Shown here piece by piece: positions 34,761 to 43,769 of a DNA stretch of 64,000 nucleotides; position 1 is the stretch's first letter, and each line of letters starts with the position of its first letter. This DNA comes from Meiothermus sp. Pnk-1. GTDB taxonomy: Bacteria; Deinococcota; Deinococci; Deinococcales; Thermaceae. A program made the position numbers and the translations under genes. The stretch is from contig NZ_QKOB01000003.1 in assembly GCF_003226535.1 (NCBI RefSeq), positions 62,001 through 126,000 on the forward strand, written 5' to 3'. The notes beneath the pieces are model-generated. The model saw nothing but the letters and a program-made list of their open reading frames with translations. It made no database searches and had not been told where the DNA came from.

Positions 34761-36302
34761 TTAACCTGTTTTGGTAGAACGCTCCAGCCCCAGGCCAAGC
34801 CGCCACCAGTTCTGGGGCCACCCCCTGGGGGCGAGAGCAAGAGATAGGACTTCGCTTCCCAGGCACACTTCGACTCGTAGGGGGACCAGCTCACTCCGTG
34901 CGACCAGGGTACCCTGGGCTTCAGTCCTCACCAATTCCTCCTCCCGTACCAGGCGCTCTCCTGCCAGGACTCGAGTTCGTACGGCAAAGCCCGGGGGATG
35001 GGTGCGAACGAAAGCCCCCTGGGGTCCGACCCAGGCCTCGAGGCGTACCCTCACCTCAACGGGCAACACTGCGATCCGGCGCCACTCGTCCCCTCGGCCG
35101 TCGGTTCTCACCTCCACGACGAGTTCGTCCTTTGGGGCTGACCCCTCCCCAATCTTCTGCGCCAGCTCCTCTGGCCTCTCCCTTGCCTCCCCCTCGGAGG
35201 CGAGCAGAAAGCGCAGAGGGTGCTGAGCGGGGTCGAAGCCGATAGGGCGCACCTCCAGGGGCTCACCAAGCTTCCAGACGAGTTCGGAGAAGCGAATGGC
35301 GAAAGCCTGGTGGTGCAGGCGGAAGCGCACAATCTCGCCTTCCTCGAACGAGACCTCGAGCTCTTCGGGGATGGGGTCTCCCTCGGTGGTGAAGCGGGGC
35401 ACCCAGTCAAAGCGCCTGAAGCGCCCATCCTCCAGCGTGAGCTTCCCATAAACCTTCCATCCCTCCAGCAGGGGCTCTCGGTTGAGCGTGGGTCGGATCT
35501 CCTCGAGGCTGGGGAGGGACTTCAAGAGCTCGACCCTCACCTGCTTGTGCCCGAGACGGGTGCTTTTTTGCCTGGCGGCTGGCTTATCTCCCCTTAGCTC
35601 CCAGTAGAGGTCGTGTAGGGCCTTGTCCGAACGGTTGAAGAGGAGGCGCACGGGGTCGGGCTCTCCCAGGTAGAGGCCGGCCTCTTGGAGAAAGCCCAGG
35701 ACCGCTCCCTCGTCGCATAGATCCGGGACCGCCTCCTCTTCAAGCAGGAGTTCCATGGCTGCCTGGAGCTTGCGGAACACTCGCTCGTATGGCTGGGCTC
35801 TTTCAGGAAGCACCCCGGTTTGATAGAAGGCCAGGAAAGAATCCTTGAGCGCGTTCAGGCGCAGGGCCTTGAAGTGGAAGATCGCATCCAGGGTGCCGAT
35901 GAAGTCCCGAGCGCCGTTTTCGTGGAATTTCAGGCAGCGCGATGTCTCGTCATGCCAGTCCAGAACCCCCCACAGGCGGTCGTACTCGACTTGGGTAGGG
36001 AGATGACGCCCCTCAATCCCCAGATCTTTCAGGAAATTCGGCCAGAAGGCCCGGTCGTTTTCCGGCACCTCCCGGTAGAGGAAATAGCCTCGCAGATAGC
36101 CTAGGAGCACGTGGGCGGGGATCAGTACTTGGTTTTGTGAGCGAATGGTCTCCAGCAGATTCCTCCATCGCTCACCCCGCCACACCTGACGCATGAGGGG
36201 TTTTACCCCTTCGTAGTCCTCCTGGGCCACGCGGGCCTGCGCTACCCCTCCCTGTTCCACGGCCTTATTCAGGTTCAACGCGTGGATCCACGGGTCAACC
36301 AC
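34761..36302 (-). CDS. Unrecognised 513-residue protein of the exonuclease-helicase operon
   Basis: Start taken as GTG at 36302 (VDPWIHALNLNKAVEQGG), just after the stop of the upstream coiled-coil gene. The N-terminal half is helical with aromatic-rich motifs (LLGYLRGYFLYREVPENDRAFW, CLKFHENGARDFIGTLDAIFHF). The C-terminal half (from about 290) is beta-rich with repeated charged strands (FDWVPRFTTEG, VEVRVRLEAWVG). No catalytic motif or known family seen. It could be a structural or DNA-binding partner of the helicases. Not membrane bound. Confidence 0.8.
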   Translation of the reverse strand: MVDPWIHALNLNKAVEQGGVAQARVAQEDYEGVKPLMRQVWRGERWRNLLETIRSQNQVLIPAHVLLGYLRGYFLYREVPENDRAFWPNFLKDLGIEGRHLPTQVEYDRLWGVLDWHDETSRCLKFHENGARDFIGTLDAIFHFKALRLNALKDSFLAFYQTGVLPERAQPYERVFRKLQAAMELLLEEEAVPDLCDEGAVLGFLQEAGLYLGEPDPVRLLFNRSDKALHDLYWELRGDKPAARQKSTRLGHKQVRVELLKSLPSLEEIRPTLNREPLLEGWKVYGKLTLEDGRFRRFDWVPRFTTEGDPIPEELEVSFEEGEIVRFRLHHQAFAIRFSELVWKLGEPLEVRPIGFDPAQHPLRFLLASEGEARERPEELAQKIGEGSAPKDELVVEVRTDGRGDEWRRIAVLPVEVRVRLEAWVGPQGAFVRTHPPGFAVRTRVLAGERLVREEELVRTEAQGTLVARSELVPLRVEVCLGSEVLSLALAPRGWPQNWWRLGLGLERSTKTG

Positions 36303-36303
36303 C

Positions 36304-36813
36304 CTACACCCCCTCCCCCTCCAGCCAGGTGAGCAGGGCCCACTCCAGCACCAGGCCGGTACGCACCCGCCGCCAGTCGGGCGCCTCACCGCCGAGCGCC
36401 CGAGAAAGGGCCACCTCCCGCTCTGCCCAGATCGCCTTGAGCCAGGGCTCCAGCCTGCTCCCACCCAGCTTACGAGCCTCCTCGATCAGCGTCCGGTCCC
36501 AGAGCTCGAGCGCCTGCGCCAGGTGGTGAAAGAAGTCCGCCCCCAGTACGGGCCGCGAGGCCAGATTCAAGGCCTCTTTACAGCGCCTATGGGCTTCTTG
36601 CTCCTCCCTTAGGCTTTGCTCGAGTTTTCTGACCCGCTCCTCGAGGGCTCGAAGGGCCTGCTGTTCTTGCTCTGCCACAGCCTGCTTTAGGCTTACAATC
36701 TCTTCGGCTTGCTCATCTAAACGCTGCTCCAGTCGCTTTTTTTCCGCCTCCCAGCGCTGTCTATCCTCCTCCCACTTTCGCTCATACCACCTCAGCGCCT
36801 CTTTGCAGTCCAT
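36304..36813 (-). CDS. Coiled-coil protein, 169 residues
   Basis: ATG at 36813 overlaps the stop of the upstream gene (ATGA). Residues about 10-85 form a continuous heptad coiled coil (KRLEQRLDEQAEEIVSLKQ, then RALEERVRKLEQSL). A compact helical tail follows (FFHHLAQALELWDRTLIEEA, TGLVLEWALLTWLEGEG). No known family. Together with the next coiled-coil protein it may form an oligomeric scaffold for the helicase operon. Confidence 0.8.
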   Translation of the reverse strand: MDCKEALRWYERKWEEDRQRWEAEKKRLEQRLDEQAEEIVSLKQAVAEQEQQALRALEERVRKLEQSLREEQEAHRRCKEALNLASRPVLGADFFHHLAQALELWDRTLIEEARKLGGSRLEPWLKAIWAEREVALSRALGGEAPDWRRVRTGLVLEWALLTWLEGEGV

Positions 36814-37781
36814 CACTCCTCCCTCAGGCGGGGCGAGGAGGGGCGTTGCCCTTCCTGGAGCAGCGCCTCCAGGCGGAAGGCGTGGGTCCTTAGCCAGCGA
36901 GCGAGGGGGAGGCTGGCCAGGTCTAGCAGCAGCTTCTCCAGCCCCACGAGCACCATCCCCTCCGGTTCGCCCACGAGCAGCTCACGGTTGCTGTGGCGGA
37001 GGGCGGGGTGATCCTCCCCCTTGAGAAAGGCCCAGTATCCCTCGATAAGGGCGATCACCCGCTCTTCCGCCTTATCTCCGAGGTTTGGGTAATCCAGCAC
37101 CAGGACCCGAAGGAGGGCCTCCTGCGGGAAGGGCTCGGGAAGGGTCTCCTTGAAGCTACTGAGCCCGGCGAGCTGGGCCTCGAGGTGCTCCTTCTGTACC
37201 GCGATGCCCTCGAGTTCCCGTACCCTGGCCTCTAGCTCATCCACACGCTTTTTGTAGCCCTCAAGCTGCCCTTCCAGCGCCTCTTTGTCTGCCTCCACCT
37301 TCGCGAGCTCAGCGCTTAAGCGATCCCTCTCTTCAGCAACCCGCGACAGGTCCTTGCGCAAGTGCGCCGCTTCCTCCAAGGCCCTTCCTTTGGCACTCTG
37401 CGCTTCCTGTACTGCCCTTTGTTCCTTTTGAAGCTTGGCTCTGAGCTTTTCAGCCTCGTCGGCCTTTTTCTGGAGCTTCTTCTGGCTTTCCCGCAGCCTG
37501 TGCAAGAGGTCTCGATCATGAGCGGCTGGCTTCTGGGCTCCTTCGTCAGGTTGCGCGGATGGCGGCTTTGGCTTGACCTCAACAGCCTCAACAACGATTG
37601 TTGCCTGAGGTGGGTTCTTCGCGGATTGTTTGTCCGGGCTTGGGGTGGCGAGCGTTTCCTTGAAGTTTGGAGACAATGCCCCCAGGGCTTTTTTCAAGGA
37701 AGACACAGAGCCTTTGGCCTCGGTTGGAAGGCCGAGGACCTTTCGCGCCGCTTCCTTCAGGATCTCCTCAAGCTCCGACAT
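36813..37781 (-). CDS. Coiled-coil protein, 322 residues
   Basis: Begins MSELEEILKEAARKVLG inside the 3' end of the giant helicase gene, behind GGGAGG. A Pro-rich linker (about 45-85) leads to a long coiled coil at about 90-215. The C-terminal globular part (FPQEALLRVLVLDYPNLGDKAEE, VLVGLEKLLLDL) is helical. The plan resembles GrpE-like or structural adaptor proteins only in general shape; no family recognised. Translational coupling implies stoichiometric production with its neighbours. Confidence 0.8.
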   Translation of the reverse strand: MSELEEILKEAARKVLGLPTEAKGSVSSLKKALGALSPNFKETLATPSPDKQSAKNPPQATIVVEAVEVKPKPPSAQPDEGAQKPAAHDRDLLHRLRESQKKLQKKADEAEKLRAKLQKEQRAVQEAQSAKGRALEEAAHLRKDLSRVAEERDRLSAELAKVEADKEALEGQLEGYKKRVDELEARVRELEGIAVQKEHLEAQLAGLSSFKETLPEPFPQEALLRVLVLDYPNLGDKAEERVIALIEGYWAFLKGEDHPALRHSNRELLVGEPEGMVLVGLEKLLLDLASLPLARWLRTHAFRLEALLQEGQRPSSPRLREE

Positions 37782-40700
37782 CCGCTACCTCCCGCCGCAG
37801 CCGGCGCTCGTGGCGAGCCCAGCCCCGCTCGGTAAGCCCGTAAAGCGGGCTGCCCTCGTACGCATCCTTTGACTCGAGATACCCCTGCTTCAGTGCCTCC
37901 TCGAAGGCGCGCTCCAGCTCCTTGGGCTTGATGAAGGAGAGGTGGCCGAAGAAGCGGTTGTCCGTGTACTTGCGGCCCAAGGAGCCGCTCTTGCCCCGGT
38001 CCTTGCCCCGCAGGGCCATCAGGGTGCTGCGCCTTCCCAGATACATGTAGCGGGCTTCCGGCGACCGGGCGCTTTCCTCGGCCAAGGCGAAGAAGGCCAG
38101 CAGCGTGTCCAGGGGGCGGTAGGCCCGCTCGAGTTCCTCTTCATCCAGCCCCTCCAGGGCTTCCCAGGGACCAGCATCCTTGGTGCAGATGTCGCAGACC
38201 CCGCAGCCACCAGGAGACTCGCCTAGGTGATTGAGGAGGACCTGAGCACGGCACCGTCCGTTTTCGGCATAAGCCTGCACCCTGCTGAGGCGTTTCTTGG
38301 ACTGCTCCCTTAACTTTCCCTGCTCCTCTTGCCAGTCCAAGTAACCACTCTTCAGATGATCGCCCGCCTGAATGCGGAGCAGGGGCTCTCGGTAGTGGTA
38401 GAGGTGGATTTTCCGTTCCCGGAAGAGCTGATAAAGCTTCCGATCCAGCTCCAGGGCTTCCTCCGGGGAAATGCGGGAGAAGTCCAGCTCGTCCCCTCGC
38501 TCGCTACCCTTGTAACCGGCCTTGTAAAGCAGGGCCAGGGCTTCCTGCGTCAGGTGCTCTCTTAAGACGTCGCTAGACTCCAGCAGGAGGGCCTTGCCCA
38601 GCGGAAAGTCATATTCCAGAATTCCAGCGCGCTCGAGGCTGGAGAGGGTGCGTTCGAGATTCTCCAGGCCTACTTCCCGCCGAAGGGGTGCGGCAGCCTC
38701 TTCCTCCTCTTCGTCCTCCTCGAGCAGATCCTCCTTCACTTCTTCTTCATCGGGCTCTTCGTAGATTTTCCGGTAAATCTCTTGGCGGTAGCCGACAAGA
38801 GCCCTTCTCTCCTCTAAGAGGCGGATGAGCTGCTGGACGAACTTCTCATGGGCCCGCCCACCACCGTGGTCCACCCCCACCATCCACTCCAGAAAGCCCC
38901 AGTCCGACCTGGTATGCAGCAGCAGGCAATAAGCCTCCTTTCCATCCCGCCCTGCGCGCCCCGATTGCTGGACGTACTCCTCCAGGCTGCGCGGGGGCCG
39001 CCAGTGGACCACCAGGCGGATGTTCGCCTTGTCGATGCCCATACCGAAGGCGGTGGTGGCCACCATGACCCGGGTCTCGCCAGAAGTGAAGCGCTCCTGG
39101 GCCTCGCGGCGGGGAACCGGACCCAGCCCCGCGTGGTAGGCCTCCACCTCCAGGTTGGAAAAGAGACGGCCCAAGGCCCAGGCCAGTCGCTCGGCCTCGG
39201 CGCGGGTGGCGGTGTAGACGATGGCGCTGCCTCCTTCCCCACACTCCGTAAGCCAATGAAGGGCTTTGACCAAGACCTGGAACTTGCCCACTTCCCCCTG
39301 CACCTTCTTCACCACGAAGCGAAGGTTGGGGCGGTGGAAGCTCTCGGGCTTGATCCGCTGGAAGGCTTCCAGCTTAGCGGCCTTCTTCAACCGCTCCAGG
39401 TCCTTCGGGGTCAGGGTGGCGGTGAAGAAGCTCTTGGGGACCCCCTCCAGGGCCTCCAGCTTCTCCAGGGCTTTGAGGTAGTCCGGTCGGAAGTCAAAGC
39501 CCCACTCCACTAAGCAGTGGGCCTCGTCAAACACCACCCGCCGAAGCCTGCCCCTGGCGTGTTCCTCTTGAATCAGCTTCCAAAGAGCCTCGCTCCGGTT
39601 AAGTCGCTCGGGGCTCACGTAAAGAAGCTGTACCCGCCCGGTGCTGACCTCATCCAACACGCCCCTTTGCTCCCCCGCGCCCATCAGCGAGTGCACCGCA
39701 CCCACTGGCAAGCCCAGCTCCAGAAGCCGGTCAGCCTGGTCCTTCATCAGGGCTACCAGAGGGGAGACCACCAGGGTAAGACCCTGCTGCATAAAAGCGG
39801 GAAGCTGGAAGGCCAGGCTCTTGCCGAAGCCGGTGGGGAGCAGAGCTACCAGGTCTTCTCCTTCGAGGGCCGCCTGGATGGCCTGGGCCTGTTTGGCCCA
39901 GCGGTCCTCATCCACCAAAAGTCCGTAGACTTCCTGCGCGATGCAACGGGCTTTTTCCAGCGGCTCGAGACCGGATTGCAGGATTTCCCTGAGCCGGCGC
40001 AGCGCCTCCTCTTCCAGCTCGTCCTGGGGGAACCAGGCCCGGTCAACCCCTAGGATGTTCGCAATCCGGTCGTAAAAGTCCTTCCGGTCCTTGGGGAAGT
40101 GTCGGTGGACACCCGGCGGCAGGGCGCGGTAAAAGACCTCCTGGTAAGCAGCATTGAGTAGCCTCTTGTCCCATAGGATGAAGGCGCCATCTCCTACCTC
40201 TCGCTGATCCCGGATGAGCCGACCGAAGGCTTGAGCGAAGGAGAGGGCGGCCTTGGGCAGGTAATAGTCCCACCATTTGTCCAGCCCTTGCTCATAGGCC
40301 CACTCCATGCGCTTGGTCAGGAGCAGCGAGGGCAGGGGGAAGGGGATCCGCTCCAGGCTCACCAGCTTCAAAGCCGGGAAGTCCACCCCTTCCATGTAGC
40401 TCCGCGAGCCTAAGGCGGCCACCGGGGCCTCGGGGTCCTGCTTGATGCGGCTGGCCACGTCCTCTCGCTCCTTGCGGGTGAGGGGGGCCAGGAGGTGCGG
40501 GTGCTCTTCGAGGGCCTCCTTGGCCTCTTGCAAGCGCCTCAAGCTGGTGAAGAGGGAGAGGCTGCGGTGGGATCTGGGTACGAGCACTCTCAGCTCCTCA
40601 TGGAGCATGCGTTGGAAGCGAGGCAGGGTGCTTTCGCGGGCCTCCGGGAGGTGGCGGGGCACCAGGAGGTGGGCCTTATCGTAGGGCAGGGAGGGGGGCA

Positions 40701-42762
40701 GCCGCCGAGTCTTGATTTCCTTCAGGCCCAGCACCCGCTTAAGCAGCCCAAAGCCCTCGGGGTCTTGCTCGGTGGGCACGCTTAGGGTGGCGCTGGTGAG
40801 GATGGTGCTTTTGAAGCGGGGCCATAGCTTTTCTTCGAGAGTACGCGAGACGTCGATGGGCTGAGCCAGGTGCCGCCAGCTCCCGGTGGTTGGATCCCAC
40901 TCTGAGAGGTGGAGCCGGTTGGGGTCGGGCTTACCTTGAGGCGACGCCAGGATCTGGCGTCGCTCGAAGAGAAGATCCAACGCTCCTTTGAGATACTCCC
41001 GAATGGGCGCCAGATCGCGGACCATGAGGCTTTTCGGGTCCTGGCCGATGGCCTCGAGCGCTTCCTTGAGTTCACGAAGGATATCGATGAGCAACCGCTC
41101 TTCCCGGTTGATGCGAGGCCACTCCTCGAGCCTTCGCCAGGTGCCGCTCAGCCCCAGGCTAAGGCCGTAGCGCTGGTCCCCCGAACCCCGGTTCTTGATG
41201 AAGGCCACCAGATGACGGGAATAGTTGTCCAAGGCCTCGCGCAGTCTGGGAAGCAACTTCTGGACGACCTCGTTAGCCTTGTCCCGCTTTTCCTCGGACA
41301 GCTCGGCCAGCCGACGGTCATCCTTGAGGAGGCCCCGGTCCTTCTTGGGATGGGCCAGGCGGTTGATCCGGTGGGTGAGTTCCTCGTGGTCCAGGACCAG
41401 AGTGAGGGCTTCGGTGGCGGTGTCCTCGAGGTGGTGAGCCTCGTCGAGCACTAGATGGGCCTCCTCTGCGGGTTCTTCTTCCCTCTCCTCTTCCCGCAGA
41501 AAGCTGGCCAGAAGGTACGCCTGATTCGTCACCAAGATTTGGGCGCTCTTACGCCGAGCGAGCTGTTTCTGGAAAGCACAGGTGTGGAAAAAGGGACAGT
41601 CCACCCGGCAGCGGCGGGGATTGGTGCCTACTCGGTCTCTCGCCTCGCGGAAGCCCCGAGAGAAATGCCAGTAACCGGGGAGGGCCTCGAGGTCGTGCCC
41701 CCCTAAAGCCGCATAGTGCAGGAGCAAGCCCACCGCAGCCCTGAGTTCTTCGTCCTCTTCCTTCCTGGCGTCCAAGAATAGCTCGAAGAGGGCCTCAGGG
41801 CAGAGAGTGTCGCGAGGACTTTTGACCAGGGCGGCCTTGACCTCATACCCCTTCTCGCCCATCCCCTTAAGCTCCTCCAGGGCCTGGGCCTGGAGTACTT
41901 TGGTATGGGTAGCCACCCAGGTCTTTTCACCCCGGTGCAAAGCGGGGTAGAGATAGCCCTTGGTCTTTCCGGTGCCGGTAGGAGCCTCGAGGAGCACTCG
42001 GTGCCCACCCTGCAGGGCCCTTTCTACCTCTTCGAACATCTGCTCCTGGGCTGACCTCCTCTGAGGCAGGAGGTCTTTCCCCAGGCGCGAGGGATGCGGC
42101 AGGGGTCGGCCCTCGTACGAAACCGACTCCACCAAAGCGGGTGTGGCCAGGAGTTCCTTGACCTGGACTGAGGTCTCCGGGAAGAGTTCCCCCTCGGTGA
42201 GCCCAAGCTCCCGCCAGGCTCGGGCCACCCCGTCGGGCAGCTTTTGCAGCACCAGCCCGGCCAGGACCCTCCAGGTAGCCTCCACGTCGGCCTGGGCCCG
42301 GTGGGCGCCCTCCAGTGGTGCGCCGGTGAAGTAGGCGTGGAGATCCCCCAGGCGGTAGCCGGAAAGCCCCTGGGGTGGAGTGGGAAAGACTAGCTGGGCC
42401 AGGCGCAGGGTATCCAGAGCGGGTTTCTTCGTAGGAGGGAGATTCAGACCAACCTTCCCCAGGGCGCTCTCTAGGACGGGTAGGTCGTAGCGCAGCAGGT
42501 TGTGGCCGAGGAGGGGGCGGTCCCCGATGAAGTCCAGGAGTTCCTTGAGTGCTTTCTCCGGCGGCACTTTTCCCCGCTCGTACTCGTCGAAGGCGATGCC
42601 GGTAAACTGGAAAGCTTCGTGGTCGGCCTTGAGTGGTTCTGAGGTAGCTGCGTACCAGTGGCAGGTCCGGCCTTCCGCGTCCTGAGCAGAGATCTCCAGG
42701 ATCTCAGCTTCCTCTGGGTTTGGGGAGGTGGCCTCGAGGTCCAACGCTACGTAGGGTTTCAT
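37768..42762 (-). CDS. Triple fusion: DEDDh exonuclease - DinG/XPD-like helicase - RecQ helicase
   Basis: 1664 residues from the ATG giving MKPYVALDLEATS; an upstream ATG would add 12 residues. Residues 1-180: DnaQ-type exonuclease with DLE (8-10), LLGHNLLRYD near 90 and HRAQADVEAT near 152. Residues about 230-900: DinG/XPD helicase with EAPTGTGKT near 258, Fe-S cysteines in DTLCPEAL and RRCRVDCPFFHTC, LVLDEAHHLED and QAFGRLIRD. Residues about 940-1664: RecQ with LLPTGFGKSLAF, VFDEAHCLVEWGFDFRPDY, QQSGRAGRDG and a CRAQ...CGVCDIC zinc site. Exo-DinG fusions are known; adding a full RecQ is unusual. It heads a five-gene operon beside the CRISPR locus. Confidence 0.92.
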   Translation of the reverse strand: MKPYVALDLEATSPNPEEAEILEISAQDAEGRTCHWYAATSEPLKADHEAFQFTGIAFDEYERGKVPPEKALKELLDFIGDRPLLGHNLLRYDLPVLESALGKVGLNLPPTKKPALDTLRLAQLVFPTPPQGLSGYRLGDLHAYFTGAPLEGAHRAQADVEATWRVLAGLVLQKLPDGVARAWRELGLTEGELFPETSVQVKELLATPALVESVSYEGRPLPHPSRLGKDLLPQRRSAQEQMFEEVERALQGGHRVLLEAPTGTGKTKGYLYPALHRGEKTWVATHTKVLQAQALEELKGMGEKGYEVKAALVKSPRDTLCPEALFELFLDARKEEDEELRAAVGLLLHYAALGGHDLEALPGYWHFSRGFREARDRVGTNPRRCRVDCPFFHTCAFQKQLARRKSAQILVTNQAYLLASFLREEEREEEPAEEAHLVLDEAHHLEDTATEALTLVLDHEELTHRINRLAHPKKDRGLLKDDRRLAELSEEKRDKANEVVQKLLPRLREALDNYSRHLVAFIKNRGSGDQRYGLSLGLSGTWRRLEEWPRINREERLLIDILRELKEALEAIGQDPKSLMVRDLAPIREYLKGALDLLFERRQILASPQGKPDPNRLHLSEWDPTTGSWRHLAQPIDVSRTLEEKLWPRFKSTILTSATLSVPTEQDPEGFGLLKRVLGLKEIKTRRLPPSLPYDKAHLLVPRHLPEARESTLPRFQRMLHEELRVLVPRSHRSLSLFTSLRRLQEAKEALEEHPHLLAPLTRKEREDVASRIKQDPEAPVAALGSRSYMEGVDFPALKLVSLERIPFPLPSLLLTKRMEWAYEQGLDKWWDYYLPKAALSFAQAFGRLIRDQREVGDGAFILWDKRLLNAAYQEVFYRALPPGVHRHFPKDRKDFYDRIANILGVDRAWFPQDELEEEALRRLREILQSGLEPLEKARCIAQEVYGLLVDEDRWAKQAQAIQAALEGEDLVALLPTGFGKSLAFQLPAFMQQGLTLVVSPLVALMKDQADRLLELGLPVGAVHSLMGAGEQRGVLDEVSTGRVQLLYVSPERLNRSEALWKLIQEEHARGRLRRVVFDEAHCLVEWGFDFRPDYLKALEKLEALEGVPKSFFTATLTPKDLERLKKAAKLEAFQRIKPESFHRPNLRFVVKKVQGEVGKFQVLVKALHWLTECGEGGSAIVYTATRAEAERLAWALGRLFSNLEVEAYHAGLGPVPRREAQERFTSGETRVMVATTAFGMGIDKANIRLVVHWRPPRSLEEYVQQSGRAGRDGKEAYCLLLHTRSDWGFLEWMVGVDHGGGRAHEKFVQQLIRLLEERRALVGYRQEIYRKIYEEPDEEEVKEDLLEEDEEEEEAAAPLRREVGLENLERTLSSLERAGILEYDFPLGKALLLESSDVLREHLTQEALALLYKAGYKGSERGDELDFSRISPEEALELDRKLYQLFRERKIHLYHYREPLLRIQAGDHLKSGYLDWQEEQGKLREQSKKRLSRVQAYAENGRCRAQVLLNHLGESPGGCGVCDICTKDAGPWEALEGLDEEELERAYRPLDTLLAFFALAEESARSPEARYMYLGRRSTLMALRGKDRGKSGSLGRKYTDNRFFGHLSFIKPKELERAFEEALKQGYLESKDAYEGSPLYGLTERGWARHERRLRREVADVGA

Positions 42763-42941
42763 GATCGGTGAGCTTTTTTCGATAACAATGGCTGTGAAGC
42801 CTTCCAACATCGACACCCTGCGATTTTTCTGGCGCGCACTCCACATTAAGCTCGTGAAATGGGCTCGAACACCACTAAAGCGGAGCCGAAGTGCACCTGC
42901 CCTTGGCGAGGCAAAGCAAGAATACTACCATTCTAAACAGC

Positions 42942-43307
42942 ATGTTGCGACTTTTGACGTGCCTCCTGATCCTGCTCAGTCTGGCCTTAGCCCAGCAGAG
43001 CGTGGTGGGCCGGGCCAGCGTGGTGGACGGCGACACCCTGGAGATCTAGGGGGTGCGCATCCGCCTGTGGGGAGTGGACGCGGTGGAGTCGGGCCAGACC
43101 TGCCTGGACGCGGCAGGGAAGGTGTGGCCTTGCGGGCGCAGGACAGCTTTCACCCTCGCCGACTTCATCGGGCCGCGCACCGTGAGCTGCACCCGGCGCG
43201 ACACCGACCGCTACGGGCGGATGGTGGCGGTGTGCCTGGTAGGGGGTGTGGAGATCAACCGCTGGCTGGTGGAGCAGGGCTGGGCGCGTTCGCGGGCCAG
43301 ACGCTGA
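42942..43307 (+). pseudogene. Secreted staphylococcal-nuclease-like protein with internal TAG
   Basis: Signal peptide MLRLLTCLLILLSLALAQ, then the SNase start VVGRASVVDGDTLEI. TAG at 43047-43049 interrupts, after which the same frame continues GVRIRLWGVDAVES, CRRTAFTLADFIGPRTVSC and DTDRYGRMVAVC, the rest of the domain with its catalytic Arg/Glu/Arg pattern. Removing one codon restores a complete thermonuclease-like protein of about 121 residues. Either a recent nonsense mutation, amber read-through or a sequencing error. Confidence 0.85.
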
Positions 43308-43389
43308 GCGACTCCCGCTGCCCATAGCCCCTATGCCGCCCGTGACCCTGCCCTGTGCCCTGTTCCTATCCGTCGAGCTGAAGGAGGGT

Positions 43390-43720
43390 AGGAGGGTTAG
43401 AGCCAGGGTAGGAGCGAAGCGCAGCCCGAAGAGGACCGGCCTCTGTCAGCGGCGGGGCCGGCCTTCTCCTTGCTGCCAGGCCAGCAGGGCCACGCCGCCA
43501 GGAGCGCTGCCCGGCCCAGCAGCAGCCCCATTTCTGGGAGGAGGGCTGGGAGGCCGTGGACGGTCTCGAACGAGGAGGCATAGTCCTCCCGGGGCCAGGG
43601 ATAAGGAGCGGCCTGGAGTCAAGCACCCCCAGCGACGCAGCCACAAAGGCCATGGGCGGGGCCAGGGTCAGCCCGAACGCGATGCTCCACCAGTGGCGTG
43701 CCTACTGCCTGCATGTCTCC
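43390..43720 (-). pseudogene. Decayed small membrane-protein gene
   Basis: On the minus strand one frame reads WWSIAFGLTLAPPMAFVAAS then LGVLDSRPLLIP. A +1/-1 shift continues in another frame with EDYASSFETVHGLPALLPEM and GLLLGRAALLAAWPCW. The pieces look like a hydrophobic protein broken by at least one frameshift. No family can be named. Confidence 0.35.
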
Positions 43721-43769
43721 ATCCTCCTACCGGCCCACCCGAAAGCAGGCACGCCGCGCCCCGCGGCCG

